Assembly (NCBI GenBank): GCA_964552055.1
Contig: CAZKFL010000014.1
Coordinates: forward strand, 1-46,647
Length of the DNA stretch: 46,647 nucleotides
From: VGMD01 sp964552055
GTDB taxonomy: Bacteria > Chlamydiota > Chlamydiia > Chlamydiales > 2-12-FULL-49-11
Direction: 5' to 3'
Under the pieces are notes generated by a model that was not told where the DNA came from, did no database searches, and worked only from the letters and a program-made list of their open reading frames with translations. Positions 1 to 7,931 of this stretch are shown here, one piece after another (the first letter of the stretch is position 1; each line of letters begins with the position of its first letter). Made by a program: the position numbers and the translations under genes.

Positions 1-128
1 GCTATTAAGACAATAGTGATTAAGGATGCAGTGAGTAGGCTTCCAATAACGACATATTTATTTCTTAGGAAAAATGGAATTAAATTATTTATCCCTCTAA
101 AAGAGTTTAAAGTAATAGTTGATGACAT
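1..128 (-). CDS. N-terminal part of an unrecognised membrane protein (runs off the window)
   Basis: Reading leftward from an ATG at 128-126 there are 42 codons without a stop up to the window edge. The start has a good ribosome binding site (GAGGA, 6 nt before the ATG) and a TATAAT box (complement of 155-160) stands upstream. The peptide begins MSSTITLNSFRGINN and has a hydrophobic stretch from about residue 26 (YVVIGSLLTASLITIVLI), so it is probably membrane anchored. Only the N-terminus is visible and I do not recognise the family. A short cytoplasmic segment before a hydrophobic pair is common among chlamydial membrane and inclusion proteins, but one segment alone does not show that. Confidence 0.5.
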   Translation of the reverse strand, partial: MSSTITLNSFRGINNLIPFFLRNKYVVIGSLLTASLITIVLI

Positions 129-235
129 GATTATCCTCAGGTTTTATGTCATTCATTATAAGAATAGATGTGTTTAAAAAAAATGGTTAAAATAATAAGT
201 GCTATTTTTGAGTGAAGTGCTCTCTTTGAGATTCG

Positions 236-265
236 AATCCCTCCTCCATTAACGAAGGAGGGATT
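236..265 (-). terminator. Hairpin directly downstream of groEL
   Basis: Arms AATCCCTCCT (236-245) and AGGAGGGATT (256-265) pair perfectly over 10 bp with a 10-nt loop, starting 10 nt beyond the groEL stop. There is no run of T after it in the groEL direction, so it may protect the transcript 3' end or act as a weak terminator, not a classical intrinsic one. Confidence 0.5.
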
Positions 266-274
266 AGACTAATT

Positions 275-1909
275 TTAGTAGTCCATGCCTGCGTGAGCGT
301 GCTGTGGTGCGGCAGCTTCTTTCTCAGTTGGCAAGTCTGCAATGACTGCCTCTGTTGTAAGAAGAAGACCTGCAACTGAAGCTGCGTTTTGAAGTGCCAA
401 ACGGACAACTTTTGTTGGGTCTATAATGCCTGCATCAAGCATGTTGACGTATTCATTGGTTAGTGCGTTCCAACCAAATGTATCATCACCTGCAAGTACT
501 TTATGGAATACTACTGAAGCTTCTTCGCCTGCATTGATTGCAATTTGACGAATTGGTGCTTCTAGTGAGCGTTTTACAATTGCTGCGCCGGCTTTCTCAT
601 CTTCATTAGTAAGCTCTTTAATAAAGCTTTCTAGTGATTTGATGCAATGGATCAGGGCAGATCCGCCACCTGGAAGAATTCCTTCTTCTACAGCAGCTTT
701 TGTCGCATGAAGAGCATCGTCAACGCGATCTTTTTTCTCTTTCATAGCAACTTCTGTTGCAGCGCCAACATTGATTACTGCTACGCCACCAGAAAGCTTA
801 GCAAGTCTTTCTTGTAGTTTTTCTTTATCATAATCAGATGTTGTATTCTCGATTTGTTTTTTGATTTGCTCTTTTCTTGCAGCAATTTGGTTTGCCGCTC
901 CATTACCGCTGATGATTGTTGTATCATCTTTCTTGATAATGATTTTTTTAGCAGAACCTAGTTGCTCAATTGAAATGTTTTCAAGCTTTAGGCCCACTTC
1001 TTCGCTGATTACTTCAGCGCCTGTTAGTGTGGCTATATCTTGTAGCATCTCTTTTCTTCTGTCGCCAAAGCCAGGCGCTTTTACTGCGCAAACTTTTAGG
1101 CCAGCTCTGATGCGGTTTACAACAAGAGTTGCTAGCGCTTCGCCATCAATATCTTCTGCAATAATTAAAAGGGCTTTTCCTGCCTCAACAACAGTTTTGA
1201 GGATAGGAAGAAGTTCTTTCATAGAAGAGATTTTTTTATCTGAAATGAGAATGTATGCATCTTCTAAAATTGCTTCTTGCTTATCTACATCTGTCATGAA
1301 GTAAGGGTTTGTATAACCTCTGTCGAAGTTCATTCCCTCTACAACTTCAAGTTCTGTTTCTAAGGTTTTGCCTTCTTCAACAGTTACAACGCCGTCTTTG
1401 CCAACTTTATCCATTGCTTTTGCAATCAGATTGCCGATTTCTTCGTCATTGTTCGCAGAAACAGTTGCTACTTGAGCAATTTCTTTTGTGCTCTTGATAG
1501 CGGTGCTTTTTTTCTTAAGCTCTGCAACAATTTTTTCAACAGCTTTTGAGATTCCTTTATTAACTAAAATTGGATTAGCGCCAGCTGATAGGTGCTTAAG
1601 CCCTTCTAGAAAAATTGCTTCTGCAAGAACAGTAGCAGTTGTTGTGCCATCGCCTGCTTTGTCAGCTGTTCTGCTTGCAACTTCTTTTACAACTTGAGCG
1701 CCGATGTTTTCGTATTTGTCTTCTAATTCAATTTCTTTTGCAACAGTCACACCGTCTTTAGTGATGTGAGGTGAGCCGTAGGATCTGCTGAGAACTACAT
1801 TTCGTCCTTTAGGACCAAGTGTTACTTTCACAGCGCTTGCTAGCTTTTGTACGCCAATTCGAATTCTTTGACGAGCATCTTCTTGAAACTTAATGTCTTT
1901 TGGTGCCAT
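275..1909 (-). CDS. groEL: Chaperonin GroEL (Hsp60)
   Basis: This 544-residue protein is the 60-kDa chaperonin that folds proteins in a double ring capped by GroES, using ATP. The N-terminus contains the conserved KLASAVKVTLGPKGRNVVL segment, and the nucleotide-binding DGTTTATVLAEAI motif lies near residue 87. Length is normal for the family. The C-terminus ends in HAHAGMDY and not in a GGM repeat. It lies 29 nt after groES in the same direction with its own GGAG binding site, so the pair forms one operon under the CIRCE/promoter region at 2284-2356. In C. trachomatis the copy beside groES and pepF is the housekeeping GroEL1, which this most likely corresponds to; other chlamydiae carry additional divergent paralogues elsewhere. 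Confidence 0.98.
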   Translation of the reverse strand: MAPKDIKFQEDARQRIRIGVQKLASAVKVTLGPKGRNVVLSRSYGSPHITKDGVTVAKEIELEDKYENIGAQVVKEVASRTADKAGDGTTTATVLAEAIFLEGLKHLSAGANPILVNKGISKAVEKIVAELKKKSTAIKSTKEIAQVATVSANNDEEIGNLIAKAMDKVGKDGVVTVEEGKTLETELEVVEGMNFDRGYTNPYFMTDVDKQEAILEDAYILISDKKISSMKELLPILKTVVEAGKALLIIAEDIDGEALATLVVNRIRAGLKVCAVKAPGFGDRRKEMLQDIATLTGAEVISEEVGLKLENISIEQLGSAKKIIIKKDDTTIISGNGAANQIAARKEQIKKQIENTTSDYDKEKLQERLAKLSGGVAVINVGAATEVAMKEKKDRVDDALHATKAAVEEGILPGGGSALIHCIKSLESFIKELTNEDEKAGAAIVKRSLEAPIRQIAINAGEEASVVFHKVLAGDDTFGWNALTNEYVNMLDAGIIDPTKVVRLALQNAASVAGLLLTTEAVIADLPTEKEAAAPQHAHAGMDY

Positions 1910-1938
1910 AAGTCTATGTCTCCTGATTTTTAAAATTT

Positions 1939-2247
1939 TTATTCCACGATCGCAATAATATCATCTGCTTTTACGATTACAAAATCGTCTTCGTCTTCAA
2001 TTTTTACTTCGCTTCCCGCAAATTTATCCCACATAACGGTATCACCTGCAGTTACAGCAATTTCAATGCGCTTGCCGTCTTTATCAAATTTTCCTGGACC
2101 AACGGCAATTACTACACCCATTTCCTGTTTTTCTCTTGATGTATCCGGCAATATGATGCCACCGGTTGTCCTCTCTTCTTGCTTAGCACGCTTTATTAAA
2201 ACGCGATCTGCTAGAGGGCGGAGTTTTACTTTCGTTTGAGTTGTCAT
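1939..2247 (-). CDS. groES: Co-chaperonin GroES (Hsp10)
   Basis: A 102-residue co-chaperonin that closes the GroEL cage. Typical features are the N-terminal LRPLADRVLIKRA segment, the mobile loop with EERTTGGIILPDTSREK, and the C-terminal EDDFVIVKADDIIAIVE strand. It is the first gene of the groES-groEL operon and starts with ATG after AAGGAGAAG. Transcription probably starts from a sigma-70-like promoter (TTGAAA, 17 bp, TATGAT) preceded by an HrcA-type operator. pepF is divergent, as in C. trachomatis. Confidence 0.98.
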   Translation of the reverse strand: MTTQTKVKLRPLADRVLIKRAKQEERTTGGIILPDTSREKQEMGVVIAVGPGKFDKDGKRIEIAVTAGDTVMWDKFAGSEVKIEDEDDFVIVKADDIIAIVE

Positions 2248-2283
2248 GATTTCTTCTCCTTGTTTGGTTTATTTCTTGTTGAT

Positions 2284-2312
2284 ATCATATGTGAGTTGGA
2301 TATATTTTTCAA
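2284..2312 (-). promoter_or_regulatory. Sigma-70-type promoter of groES-groEL
   Basis: On the minus strand TTGAAA (2312-2307) and TATGAT (2289-2284) are separated by exactly 17 bp. The expected start of transcription lies about 30 nt before the groES ATG. The CIRCE-like operator lies 17 bp upstream of the -35 box. Confidence 0.6.
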
Positions 2313-2329
2313 GAGATCTAGCAGAAAAT

Positions 2330-2356
2330 TTGGCACTAAATAAGTTTAATTGCTAA
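2330..2356. promoter_or_regulatory. Degenerate CIRCE element (HrcA operator)
   Basis: On the minus strand the sequence reads TTAGCAATT, 9 nt, TAGTGCCAA. The consensus is TTAGCACTC-N9-GAGTGCTAA: each arm matches 7 of 9 positions and the spacer is exactly 9. Its place ahead of groES is where chlamydiae carry CIRCE, bound by the repressor HrcA to limit groE and dnaK expression outside heat stress. Because the site also lies just upstream of the divergent pepF, it might influence that gene too. Confidence 0.7.
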
Positions 2357-2383
2357 TTTATGATATAAAAAGGGGAATGGTAT

Positions 2384-4147
2384 ATGGAAAACAAAGTTGA
2401 AATTCACTATGAATTAGCTTCTTGGGATCTAAAAAAGATTTACCAATCAGATGAGGGTTGGGAAAAAAATTATCAGGAATTTATCAAAAAAGCTCAAAAT
2501 TCTTGGGAAGAAGTAAATGCTTCCAAAGAAAGATTAGAAGAGGGGACGGAAAGAGTAGAAGAAACTTTAAACGCTTATTTTTCGATTTCACGTGATCTGG
2601 AAAAGCTTTACACTTATGCGCATCTTAAAAAAGATGAAGATTTAACAAACAATTTTTTTAAGGAAATGAACGATAAAATAGAAGCTCTATTTCATGATTT
2701 TTCTCATAAAACTGCCTGGTTAGAGTCGGGGATTCTTCAGCTACCACGTTTTACAATTCCCAAATATGCATTTTATCTTGAGAAACTCTATGCACAAAAA
2801 GAGCATATATTGAGCGCTGACAAGGAAGAAATTCTAGCGCTTGCTGGCCAAATGAAAGGTGTTCCCCAAAAGGCGTTCTCCCTTTTTAATAATGCAGACC
2901 TTGTTTTTCCAGATATTCTGGATGAAAATGGTGAGAAAATGCCTTTAACACACGCATCCTACCAGAAATATATGAAAGGCGAGGATAGAACCCTTCGTGA
3001 AAATGCATTTAAAACACTGCATCAAACTTTTCACCGCTTTGAAAATACGATAACAGAGCTTGTGGCAGGGCAGGTACAAACACATATATTTACGGCAAAA
3101 GTACGTAACTACAAAAACTCTCTCGAAGCAGCTCTTGATGCAAATCATATACCAGTAAGCGTTTATAAGTCACTCATTGAAACAGTTCGTGAAAATTTAA
3201 CACCTCTTCATGATTACGTTAAAATGAGAAAAGAAGTTCTTGGTTTTGAAGAGCTACATTGTTATGACATGAGTGTGCCGTTAATCAAAGATTGTGATAA
3301 AACTTTTACTTATGAAGAAGCTGTAGAAATTGTGATCGAGTCCGTTGCAATACTTGGAACAGAATATCAGGAAATTTTGAGAAAAGGATTGAAAGAGGAC
3401 AGATGGGTCCATGTATATGAAAGTAAGGGGAAAAGATCAGGTGCCTACTCTAGTGGCTGTTATGATTCGATGCCTTATATCCTTCTTAACTATCAAGGAA
3501 CAATTTCAGATGTGCTCACACTTTCTCATGAAGCTGGGCATAGTATGCACACCTATTACAGTAACAAAGGTCAACAATACCATAACGCGCATTACCCGAT
3601 CTTTTTGGCTGAAATAGCATCTACTTTTCATGAGAGACTTACTTATGAATACCTCCTCTCAAAAATGACAACTGACGATGAGAGATCGTATTTGATCAAT
3701 CAACAAATAGATGGAATGCGAAACACTTTTTATCGACAAGCCATGTTTGCTGAATTTGAGCTAAAAATTCATGAGCTCCTTGAAAATCAAATTCCTCTTA
3801 CGCCAACTCGATTGAAAGAAGAGTACCAAAAGCTCAATATCGATTATTTTGGGCCACACTTAACGCTAGATGAAGAGCTCTCATTTGAATATATGCGTAT
3901 CCCTCATTTTTATTACAACTTCTACGTCTATCAGTATGCTACGGGAATTGCTGCCGCATATGCTCTTGTAGATAAAGTTAAAGCCGAAGGTCCGAAAGAA
4001 TATCTCGAATTTCTCTCTTCTGGAGGAAGTGGATATCCTGTCGATCTTTTGAAAAAAGCAGGCCTTGACATTACCCAAAAAGAAGCTCTTGCCGCGCTCC
4101 CACGGATCTGGAAAAAATTGCTCGTAAATAATCCTTCCAAAAAGTAA
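2384..4147 (+). CDS. pepF: Oligoendopeptidase F (M3 zinc metallopeptidase)
   Basis: A 587-residue cytoplasmic metallopeptidase that cuts short peptides. The zinc-binding HExxH motif is seen as HEAGH at residues 382-386, with the downstream glutamate region (FLAEIASTFHERLTYEYLL) expected for M3 enzymes. Length fits the PepF branch. The start is backed by AAGGGG eight nucleotides before the ATG. It is divergent from groES and followed after 12 nt by ptsH in the same direction. The groEL-groES-pepF order is the same as I recall for CT110-CT112 of C. trachomatis. Confidence 0.95.
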   Translation: MENKVEIHYELASWDLKKIYQSDEGWEKNYQEFIKKAQNSWEEVNASKERLEEGTERVEETLNAYFSISRDLEKLYTYAHLKKDEDLTNNFFKEMNDKIEALFHDFSHKTAWLESGILQLPRFTIPKYAFYLEKLYAQKEHILSADKEEILALAGQMKGVPQKAFSLFNNADLVFPDILDENGEKMPLTHASYQKYMKGEDRTLRENAFKTLHQTFHRFENTITELVAGQVQTHIFTAKVRNYKNSLEAALDANHIPVSVYKSLIETVRENLTPLHDYVKMRKEVLGFEELHCYDMSVPLIKDCDKTFTYEEAVEIVIESVAILGTEYQEILRKGLKEDRWVHVYESKGKRSGAYSSGCYDSMPYILLNYQGTISDVLTLSHEAGHSMHTYYSNKGQQYHNAHYPIFLAEIASTFHERLTYEYLLSKMTTDDERSYLINQQIDGMRNTFYRQAMFAEFELKIHELLENQIPLTPTRLKEEYQKLNIDYFGPHLTLDEELSFEYMRIPHFYYNFYVYQYATGIAAAYALVDKVKAEGPKEYLEFLSSGGSGYPVDLLKKAGLDITQKEALAALPRIWKKLLVNNPSKK

Positions 4148-4159
4148 GATGACACGCAT

Positions 4160-4444
4160 ATGCTACAAAAAACAAAGATCAAAGATGCGTTCGTAGTTTT
4201 AAATGAAAAGGGGCTGCACACGCGCCCCGCTACAGAACTTGTAAAATGCGTCTCCAATTTCAAAGCTCAAGTGACTTTGCACTACCAAAATCTTTCCGTT
4301 AATGCGAAATCTCTTCTTGGGATCTTGATGTTAGCTGCAGCAAGAGGTGCTAAAATTCGTATCGAAGCTGACGGCGACGATGCTGAAGAATGCATCAAAG
4401 CGCTGATCACTCTTGCTAAAGCCAAGTTCCACATGAATTATTAG
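4160..4444 (+). CDS. ptsH: Phosphocarrier protein HPr
   Basis: A 94-residue HPr-family protein, carrier of phosphate from enzyme I of the PEP phosphotransferase system. The active-site histidine is His20 in EKGLHTRPATELV, and a serine at the regulatory position is visible as Ser51 in NAKSLLGILML. Chlamydiae have an incomplete PTS that is thought to be regulatory, so the role may be signalling rather than sugar uptake; this is inference. It follows pepF by 12 nt, probably on the same transcript. Eight nucleotides after its stop begins a 19-nt sequence repeated downstream of dnaQ. Confidence 0.93.
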   Translation: MLQKTKIKDAFVVLNEKGLHTRPATELVKCVSNFKAQVTLHYQNLSVNAKSLLGILMLAAARGAKIRIEADGDDAEECIKALITLAKAKFHMNY

Positions 4445-4451
4445 TAGCGCT

Positions 4452-4470
4452 TCTTAGAAGCTGTCCTAAA
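4452..4470 (+). repeat. 19-nt repeat, copy 1 (downstream of ptsH)
   Basis: TCTTAGAAGCTGTCCTAAA begins 8 nt after the ptsH stop. The exact complement occurs at 15182-15200, where, read in the direction of dnaQ, the same sequence begins 14 nt beyond that gene. Both copies therefore stand in the same orientation relative to the gene before them. Confidence 0.75.
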
Positions 4471-4483
4471 GCTGAGAAACCGG

Positions 4484-5260
4484 TTAAGAATCTGAAAGAC
4501 TTGTTTCGTGATCAGCCGCGAACTCACACGCTTTATCTATATTTATCGCTCTAGTGACCTCAACTGGCGAAAGGACTTTAAAAGCTGTAATAGGAATGAA
4601 AAAATTTATTATCAAAACCTTTCCATTTCTACGATTGCATGTGAAACAATTAGTTGTTATGTAACCTGATAATAAAATATTTCGCTTTTTTGTTGAACTG
4701 CCGTTAATTTCCTTCAGTGATCCAATTCTGGTACAATCACCTCGAGTTAAAGGCTTGCTTGTCCTGCATCTGTAGGAGGGATTCTCTTCATATTGCTTGG
4801 CTCTTAGTGAGCCCGTAAGGGCTGCTTCGGCATGCTTTCCACTAATGTCTAATGCAGCAAGTCGACAAGCGCTGTCTAAGTCTGCTTCGTTAACGGACAT
4901 TACAAGGGTAAATGAACGAGGAGATGTTTCAGTATCGTCATCACATTTAAGGATTTGCAATCTCTTTGGATTAATGGCTATTGAATCGGGATCCCTGATC
5001 CATGAAGCCGCACCCGCTACCCAACGATACCAAGAAGATTTATCATCCGTATCAGGCACTTGAGCCTCAAAATACGGGCTATTATAATTTTCAAAATTTA
5101 CAATTGATAGTGCATTGATTGTAGCATCTGTAGCATCAACATCCCCCCCATTAATCCCTGATGGAGAGTACTTATTTAACGAAGAACCCAACACCCTCCC
5201 AGAAATAGCTAAATATCCTAAAAACATAGCTTTCAACGCCTGACCTAATGTAAAATCCAC
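4484..5260 (-). CDS. Hypothetical protein
   Basis: A 258-residue protein I do not recognise. The start is supported by a strong binding site (TTAGGAGA about 11 nt before the ATG). It has a weakly hydrophobic N-terminus (ALKAMFLGYLAISGRVLG), an acidic middle (TDATDATINAL, VPDTDDKSSW), a WYRWVAGAASWIRD aromatic patch, and a cysteine-containing C-terminal half (YRCRTSKPLTRGDC, TTNCFTCNRR). No clear signal peptide or membrane segment is visible apart from a hydrophobic stretch near residue 210. It is convergent with ptsH and separated from its upstream neighbour by 186 nt containing its own AT-rich promoter region. Function unknown. Confidence 0.65.
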   Translation of the reverse strand: MDFTLGQALKAMFLGYLAISGRVLGSSLNKYSPSGINGGDVDATDATINALSIVNFENYNSPYFEAQVPDTDDKSSWYRWVAGAASWIRDPDSIAINPKRLQILKCDDDTETSPRSFTLVMSVNEADLDSACRLAALDISGKHAEAALTGSLRAKQYEENPSYRCRTSKPLTRGDCTRIGSLKEINGSSTKKRNILLSGYITTNCFTCNRRNGKVLIINFFIPITAFKVLSPVEVTRAINIDKACEFAADHETSLSDS

Positions 5261-5388
5261 AGTATTTCTCCTAAAATCGTTTGAGTAACTATATTTTTTT
5301 GATATTCTTTAAATTTGGAATAACGGATATGATATAAGTTTATGGCATTTTTGTAAAATACTCATAGCAAAAGAGAGGGCATATTTAT

Positions 5389-5433
5389 AACCTCAGTTTT
5401 GATTTGGAATTACATAAACTCAAAACTGAGGTT
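5389..5433 (-). terminator. Stem-loop downstream of the lipase-like gene
   Basis: Arms AACCTCAGTTTTGA (5389-5402) and TCAAAACTGAGGTT (5420-5433) pair perfectly over 14 bp with a 17-nt loop, 13 nt after the stop of the gene at 5447. The T-run after it is weak (TTATAAATAT), so efficiency is uncertain. Confidence 0.6.
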
Positions 5434-5446
5434 AGTAAGGTTTGAG

Positions 5447-6676
5447 TTATTGATTAATGCGATCTAGTTTTAGACGTTTATCGTAATAGAAAGCAGAGGC
5501 GGATTCTTGAATTTCCCACTCAGGTAATGCTTGAAGCCTTGTGCGTTGAAGTTTGCTGTGCGCTCTTGTTGCTTTGCGAATGCTTTTATAGTGGTCAAAG
5601 AGACCCGTGTTATGAACACCTAGAACAACTAATGCTATTGTGATTAAGAGAACTCTGGGTACTAGGCCAATTGTGATCGCGCCCACAATTTGGATCGTTT
5701 TATAGAGTCTGCTTTTTTTCTTATCAGGCATTATTTCTGTTTTCGTGTAGTCGTTTGATGATAATATGCATGCTCCGTGCCTATCGTTTGTGATGTCAAT
5801 ATCATTAGGAGTAATTAGGAATTTTCTTCCAATAAATCTTGAGTAGGCAAATAGATTTCCAATCCAGTCGCCACCAGTTGTGTAGTTTGTTGCTTTGAAT
5901 TTTTCATCTAGATTGTCATATTTTTCCATTTCTCTTTTAGTAACTCCTGGGGCATTAAATGTGACAAGCTCTTCGATAAACCTGTGATTATCTCCGTCCA
6001 TGGCTATTTTTGCAGCGGTTGCGCCGCCAAGACTGTGGCCTGCAAGTATAAATTTTCCATGGCCATCCTCTGCGTGATGCTTAATCATGCCAGCTATCCA
6101 CTCACCATTATTCTCAACAATCACGCGTCCCACATCAAATGAGGGGCAAATTTTTGTTGAAAGAAGCGTTTTCTTAATTGCTTTCGGGCCAAAATTTGCG
6201 ACTAAAGTGCCGGATCGATATTTAGGTGCAGATCCCGCAAAAAGAAGTATAGGGGATATTTCCTTATTAGCGTGCTTAGGGAGCGCTAAAAATGCTTTAT
6301 TCCCTTTTGTAAGAACAAGTTCCTGAACTGTAAATGCATAAAAGTAATAGCGTCCATTTTCTAAAACGGGTAAATCAATTTGATTTGTGAGTCTTCCGTA
6401 GGCAATGAATTTTGCATAAGCTTCGTGTATAATAGGCTTTGCTTCTTCTTCTGTTTTTCTTCCGTCATTATAAGCTTCCATTACTGCGGCTAAAGTCTCA
6501 TACAATCTACTTATATACTGAGGCTGAAACACTCGTCCATTAGCTACTTTGGAGCTTAAGTGAGCCGTAAATAGAGGAGACTGGCATGGAGATGTTCCAA
6601 TGGTGACGGAGCTAGAGGCGCTCTCATCTGTTCTTATGGAATTAGGACTTGTTCTCCCTATAGAATCCATATGCAC
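5447..6676 (-). CDS. Lipase-like alpha/beta-hydrolase with a C-terminal membrane segment
   Basis: A 409-residue protein with a serine-hydrolase nucleophile elbow GHSLG at 213-217 (Ser215) in FILAGHSLGGATAAKIAMDG, as in class 3 lipases and related esterases. TFNAPGV follows about 25 residues later, as is usual for this fold, and a histidine in NDRHGACIL (His300) could complete the triad. A hydrophobic region at about 329-354 (IVGAITIGLVPRVLLITIALVVLGVH) looks like a membrane anchor, followed by a basic tail. The N-terminus is serine/threonine-rich and lacks a Sec signal. The start is either GTG at 6676 or ATG at 6670; the AGGGTG just before favours the ATG. Upstream is AT-rich, with overlapping TATAAT-like boxes. 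Substrate unknown; a secreted lipid-modifying effector is possible but unproven. Confidence 0.7.
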   Translation of the reverse strand: MHMDSIGRTSPNSIRTDESASSSVTIGTSPCQSPLFTAHLSSKVANGRVFQPQYISRLYETLAAVMEAYNDGRKTEEEAKPIIHEAYAKFIAYGRLTNQIDLPVLENGRYYFYAFTVQELVLTKGNKAFLALPKHANKEISPILLFAGSAPKYRSGTLVANFGPKAIKKTLLSTKICPSFDVGRVIVENNGEWIAGMIKHHAEDGHGKFILAGHSLGGATAAKIAMDGDNHRFIEELVTFNAPGVTKREMEKYDNLDEKFKATNYTTGGDWIGNLFAYSRFIGRKFLITPNDIDITNDRHGACILSSNDYTKTEIMPDKKKSRLYKTIQIVGAITIGLVPRVLLITIALVVLGVHNTGLFDHYKSIRKATRAHSKLQRTRLQALPEWEIQESASAFYYDKRLKLDRINQ

Positions 6677-6735
6677 CCTAAATGTTAATTAACATTATAA
6701 TTATAACATAATTAACATATAATTACAATTTGATT

Positions 6736-7149
6736 CTAATCTTCGTAGGGCTCGGCTTTAGAGAGGAGAGAGGGGGTGCAGTAGATCGGAAGGTTATAGA
6801 TCAAGGCAAGGGAGAGGCTGTCTGAGGGTCTAGTATCAATTTCGACAATTTTCTGGAGATCGGTTGTTGGCTGCGAAATAAAGAGCTTGCAGTAGTATAT
6901 TGCGTCAAGGACGTCGTGGATCACGACTTGCAAAGGGATGATATTCAGTCCTGAGCAAATAGAGCCTAGGAGGTCAATTGTTTGAGGTCTTGCGAAGGGT
7001 TTGTCTGTAAAAAGACGCTGAACGTAGTCACCCGTTGTGGGGGTTGTGTAAATGGCAAACTGCTTTTCTTTTGCTGAAAGGATGAAGACGGTGTATTGGG
7101 AGGCTTGGATGATCTTTTCAAACGTTGTTGGTAATAGTAGTTCTGTCAT
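6736..7149 (-). CDS. BFN/DUF151 bifunctional-nuclease-domain protein
   Basis: A 137-residue single-domain protein of the DUF151 family. The diagnostic C-terminal segment is DTRPSDSLSLALIYNLPIYCTPSLL, equivalent to the RPSDAIALAL...PIYV motif of the family. Members of this family have been reported as nucleases with DNase and RNase activity in plants and occur widely in bacteria, where the role is poorly known. The start codon overlaps the rpiA stop by 4 nt, so the two genes are translationally coupled. Confidence 0.85.
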   Translation of the reverse strand: MTELLLPTTFEKIIQASQYTVFILSAKEKQFAIYTTPTTGDYVQRLFTDKPFARPQTIDLLGSICSGLNIIPLQVVIHDVLDAIYYCKLFISQPTTDLQKIVEIDTRPSDSLSLALIYNLPIYCTPSLLSKAEPYED

Positions 7150-7856
7150 GGCTTCTCCTTTATTTCAATTAATCCATTAGGGTAGGCGATATACACTTTT
7201 GTAGCGGTATTTAAAAAAAATCCTGTTTCTATGACTCCTAGGGTGTTTTTGATGCGATTATGATGATTTTGGGGGTCCTCAATCGGGCCTTGAAAGTCGA
7301 TATCATAGATATAGTTCTTGTTATCAGATAAAACAGGAGCTGCTCCTTTTCTTCTCAAAGAGCCGCTATAACCTAAGTCTTTAATTCTCTGTATGGTAGA
7401 AGCGTACCCGAATGCAACTATCTCAATTGCAACAGGGAAGCCCTCTAGTGGAGATGTCATTTTGGAACTGTCAACTAAAACAATGTTCTGGATAGATTTG
7501 CTTGCTACAAGTTTTTCTCGTAAAAGAGCCCCGCCACCACCCTTTATTAGGTGAAATGTTTTAAGATCAATGCGGTCAGCCCCATCAAAAGTGATATCAA
7601 TAGGTATTTCTAAGGACTCGTCTATCAATGGAATAGAATTTTGAATCAGCTTCATTGAGGCCATTGAAGTTGCTATGCAAGAGATGTTAAGAGACTTGGT
7701 TTTAATGTGCTCTTTGAGAGCCTCGATAAAAAAAGTTGCAGTGGACCCTGAGCCAATACCAATTGTCATTCCGGATTTTACTAGCTTAACCGCCTCATTT
7801 GCAGCATGTTGCTTTTCTTTCTCGTTTGCCACCGGACTCCTAATCTTTTCTTTCAT
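7146..7856 (-). CDS. rpiA: Ribose-5-phosphate isomerase A
   Basis: A 236-residue enzyme interconverting ribose 5-phosphate and ribulose 5-phosphate in the pentose phosphate pathway. Family motifs are TIGIGSGSTATFFIEAL (phosphate loop), DITFDGADRID (catalytic aspartates) and KGGGGALLREKLVAS (catalytic Glu and Lys). Length is typical. It is the first gene of a two-gene operon with the BFN protein and is divergent from the small coiled-coil gene at 7932. Confidence 0.96.
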   Translation of the reverse strand: MKEKIRSPVANEKEKQHAANEAVKLVKSGMTIGIGSGSTATFFIEALKEHIKTKSLNISCIATSMASMKLIQNSIPLIDESLEIPIDITFDGADRIDLKTFHLIKGGGGALLREKLVASKSIQNIVLVDSSKMTSPLEGFPVAIEIVAFGYASTIQRIKDLGYSGSLRRKGAAPVLSDNKNYIYDIDFQGPIEDPQNHHNRIKNTLGVIETGFFLNTATKVYIAYPNGLIEIKEKP

Positions 7857-7931
7857 AATGGAACATCACATTTTTCATAGCAACTAAAACAAACCTAGAT
7901 TAGACTGGGTAGAAATTAGTTGAGGAAAAGC

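Noticed and set aside
199..221. AGTGCTATTTTT near groEL resembling the hairpin of the GxxExxY leader
   Set aside because: Only about 12 nt match and the second arm does not pair, so it is likely chance in AT-rich sequence.
226..250. A tRNA-like 3' fragment (GATTCGAATCCCTCC resembles the T-arm of tRNA-Ser)
   Set aside because: No anticodon or acceptor partner can be folded from the bases upstream, and the CCCTCC part is explained by the hairpin after groEL.
861..1304. 147-codon open frame antisense to groEL
   Set aside because: It is a shadow of the highly biased groEL codons and has no binding site.
3931..4263. 110-codon frame antisense to pepF and ptsH
   Set aside because: Both genes on the other strand are well supported families; the antisense peptide resembles nothing and lacks start signals.
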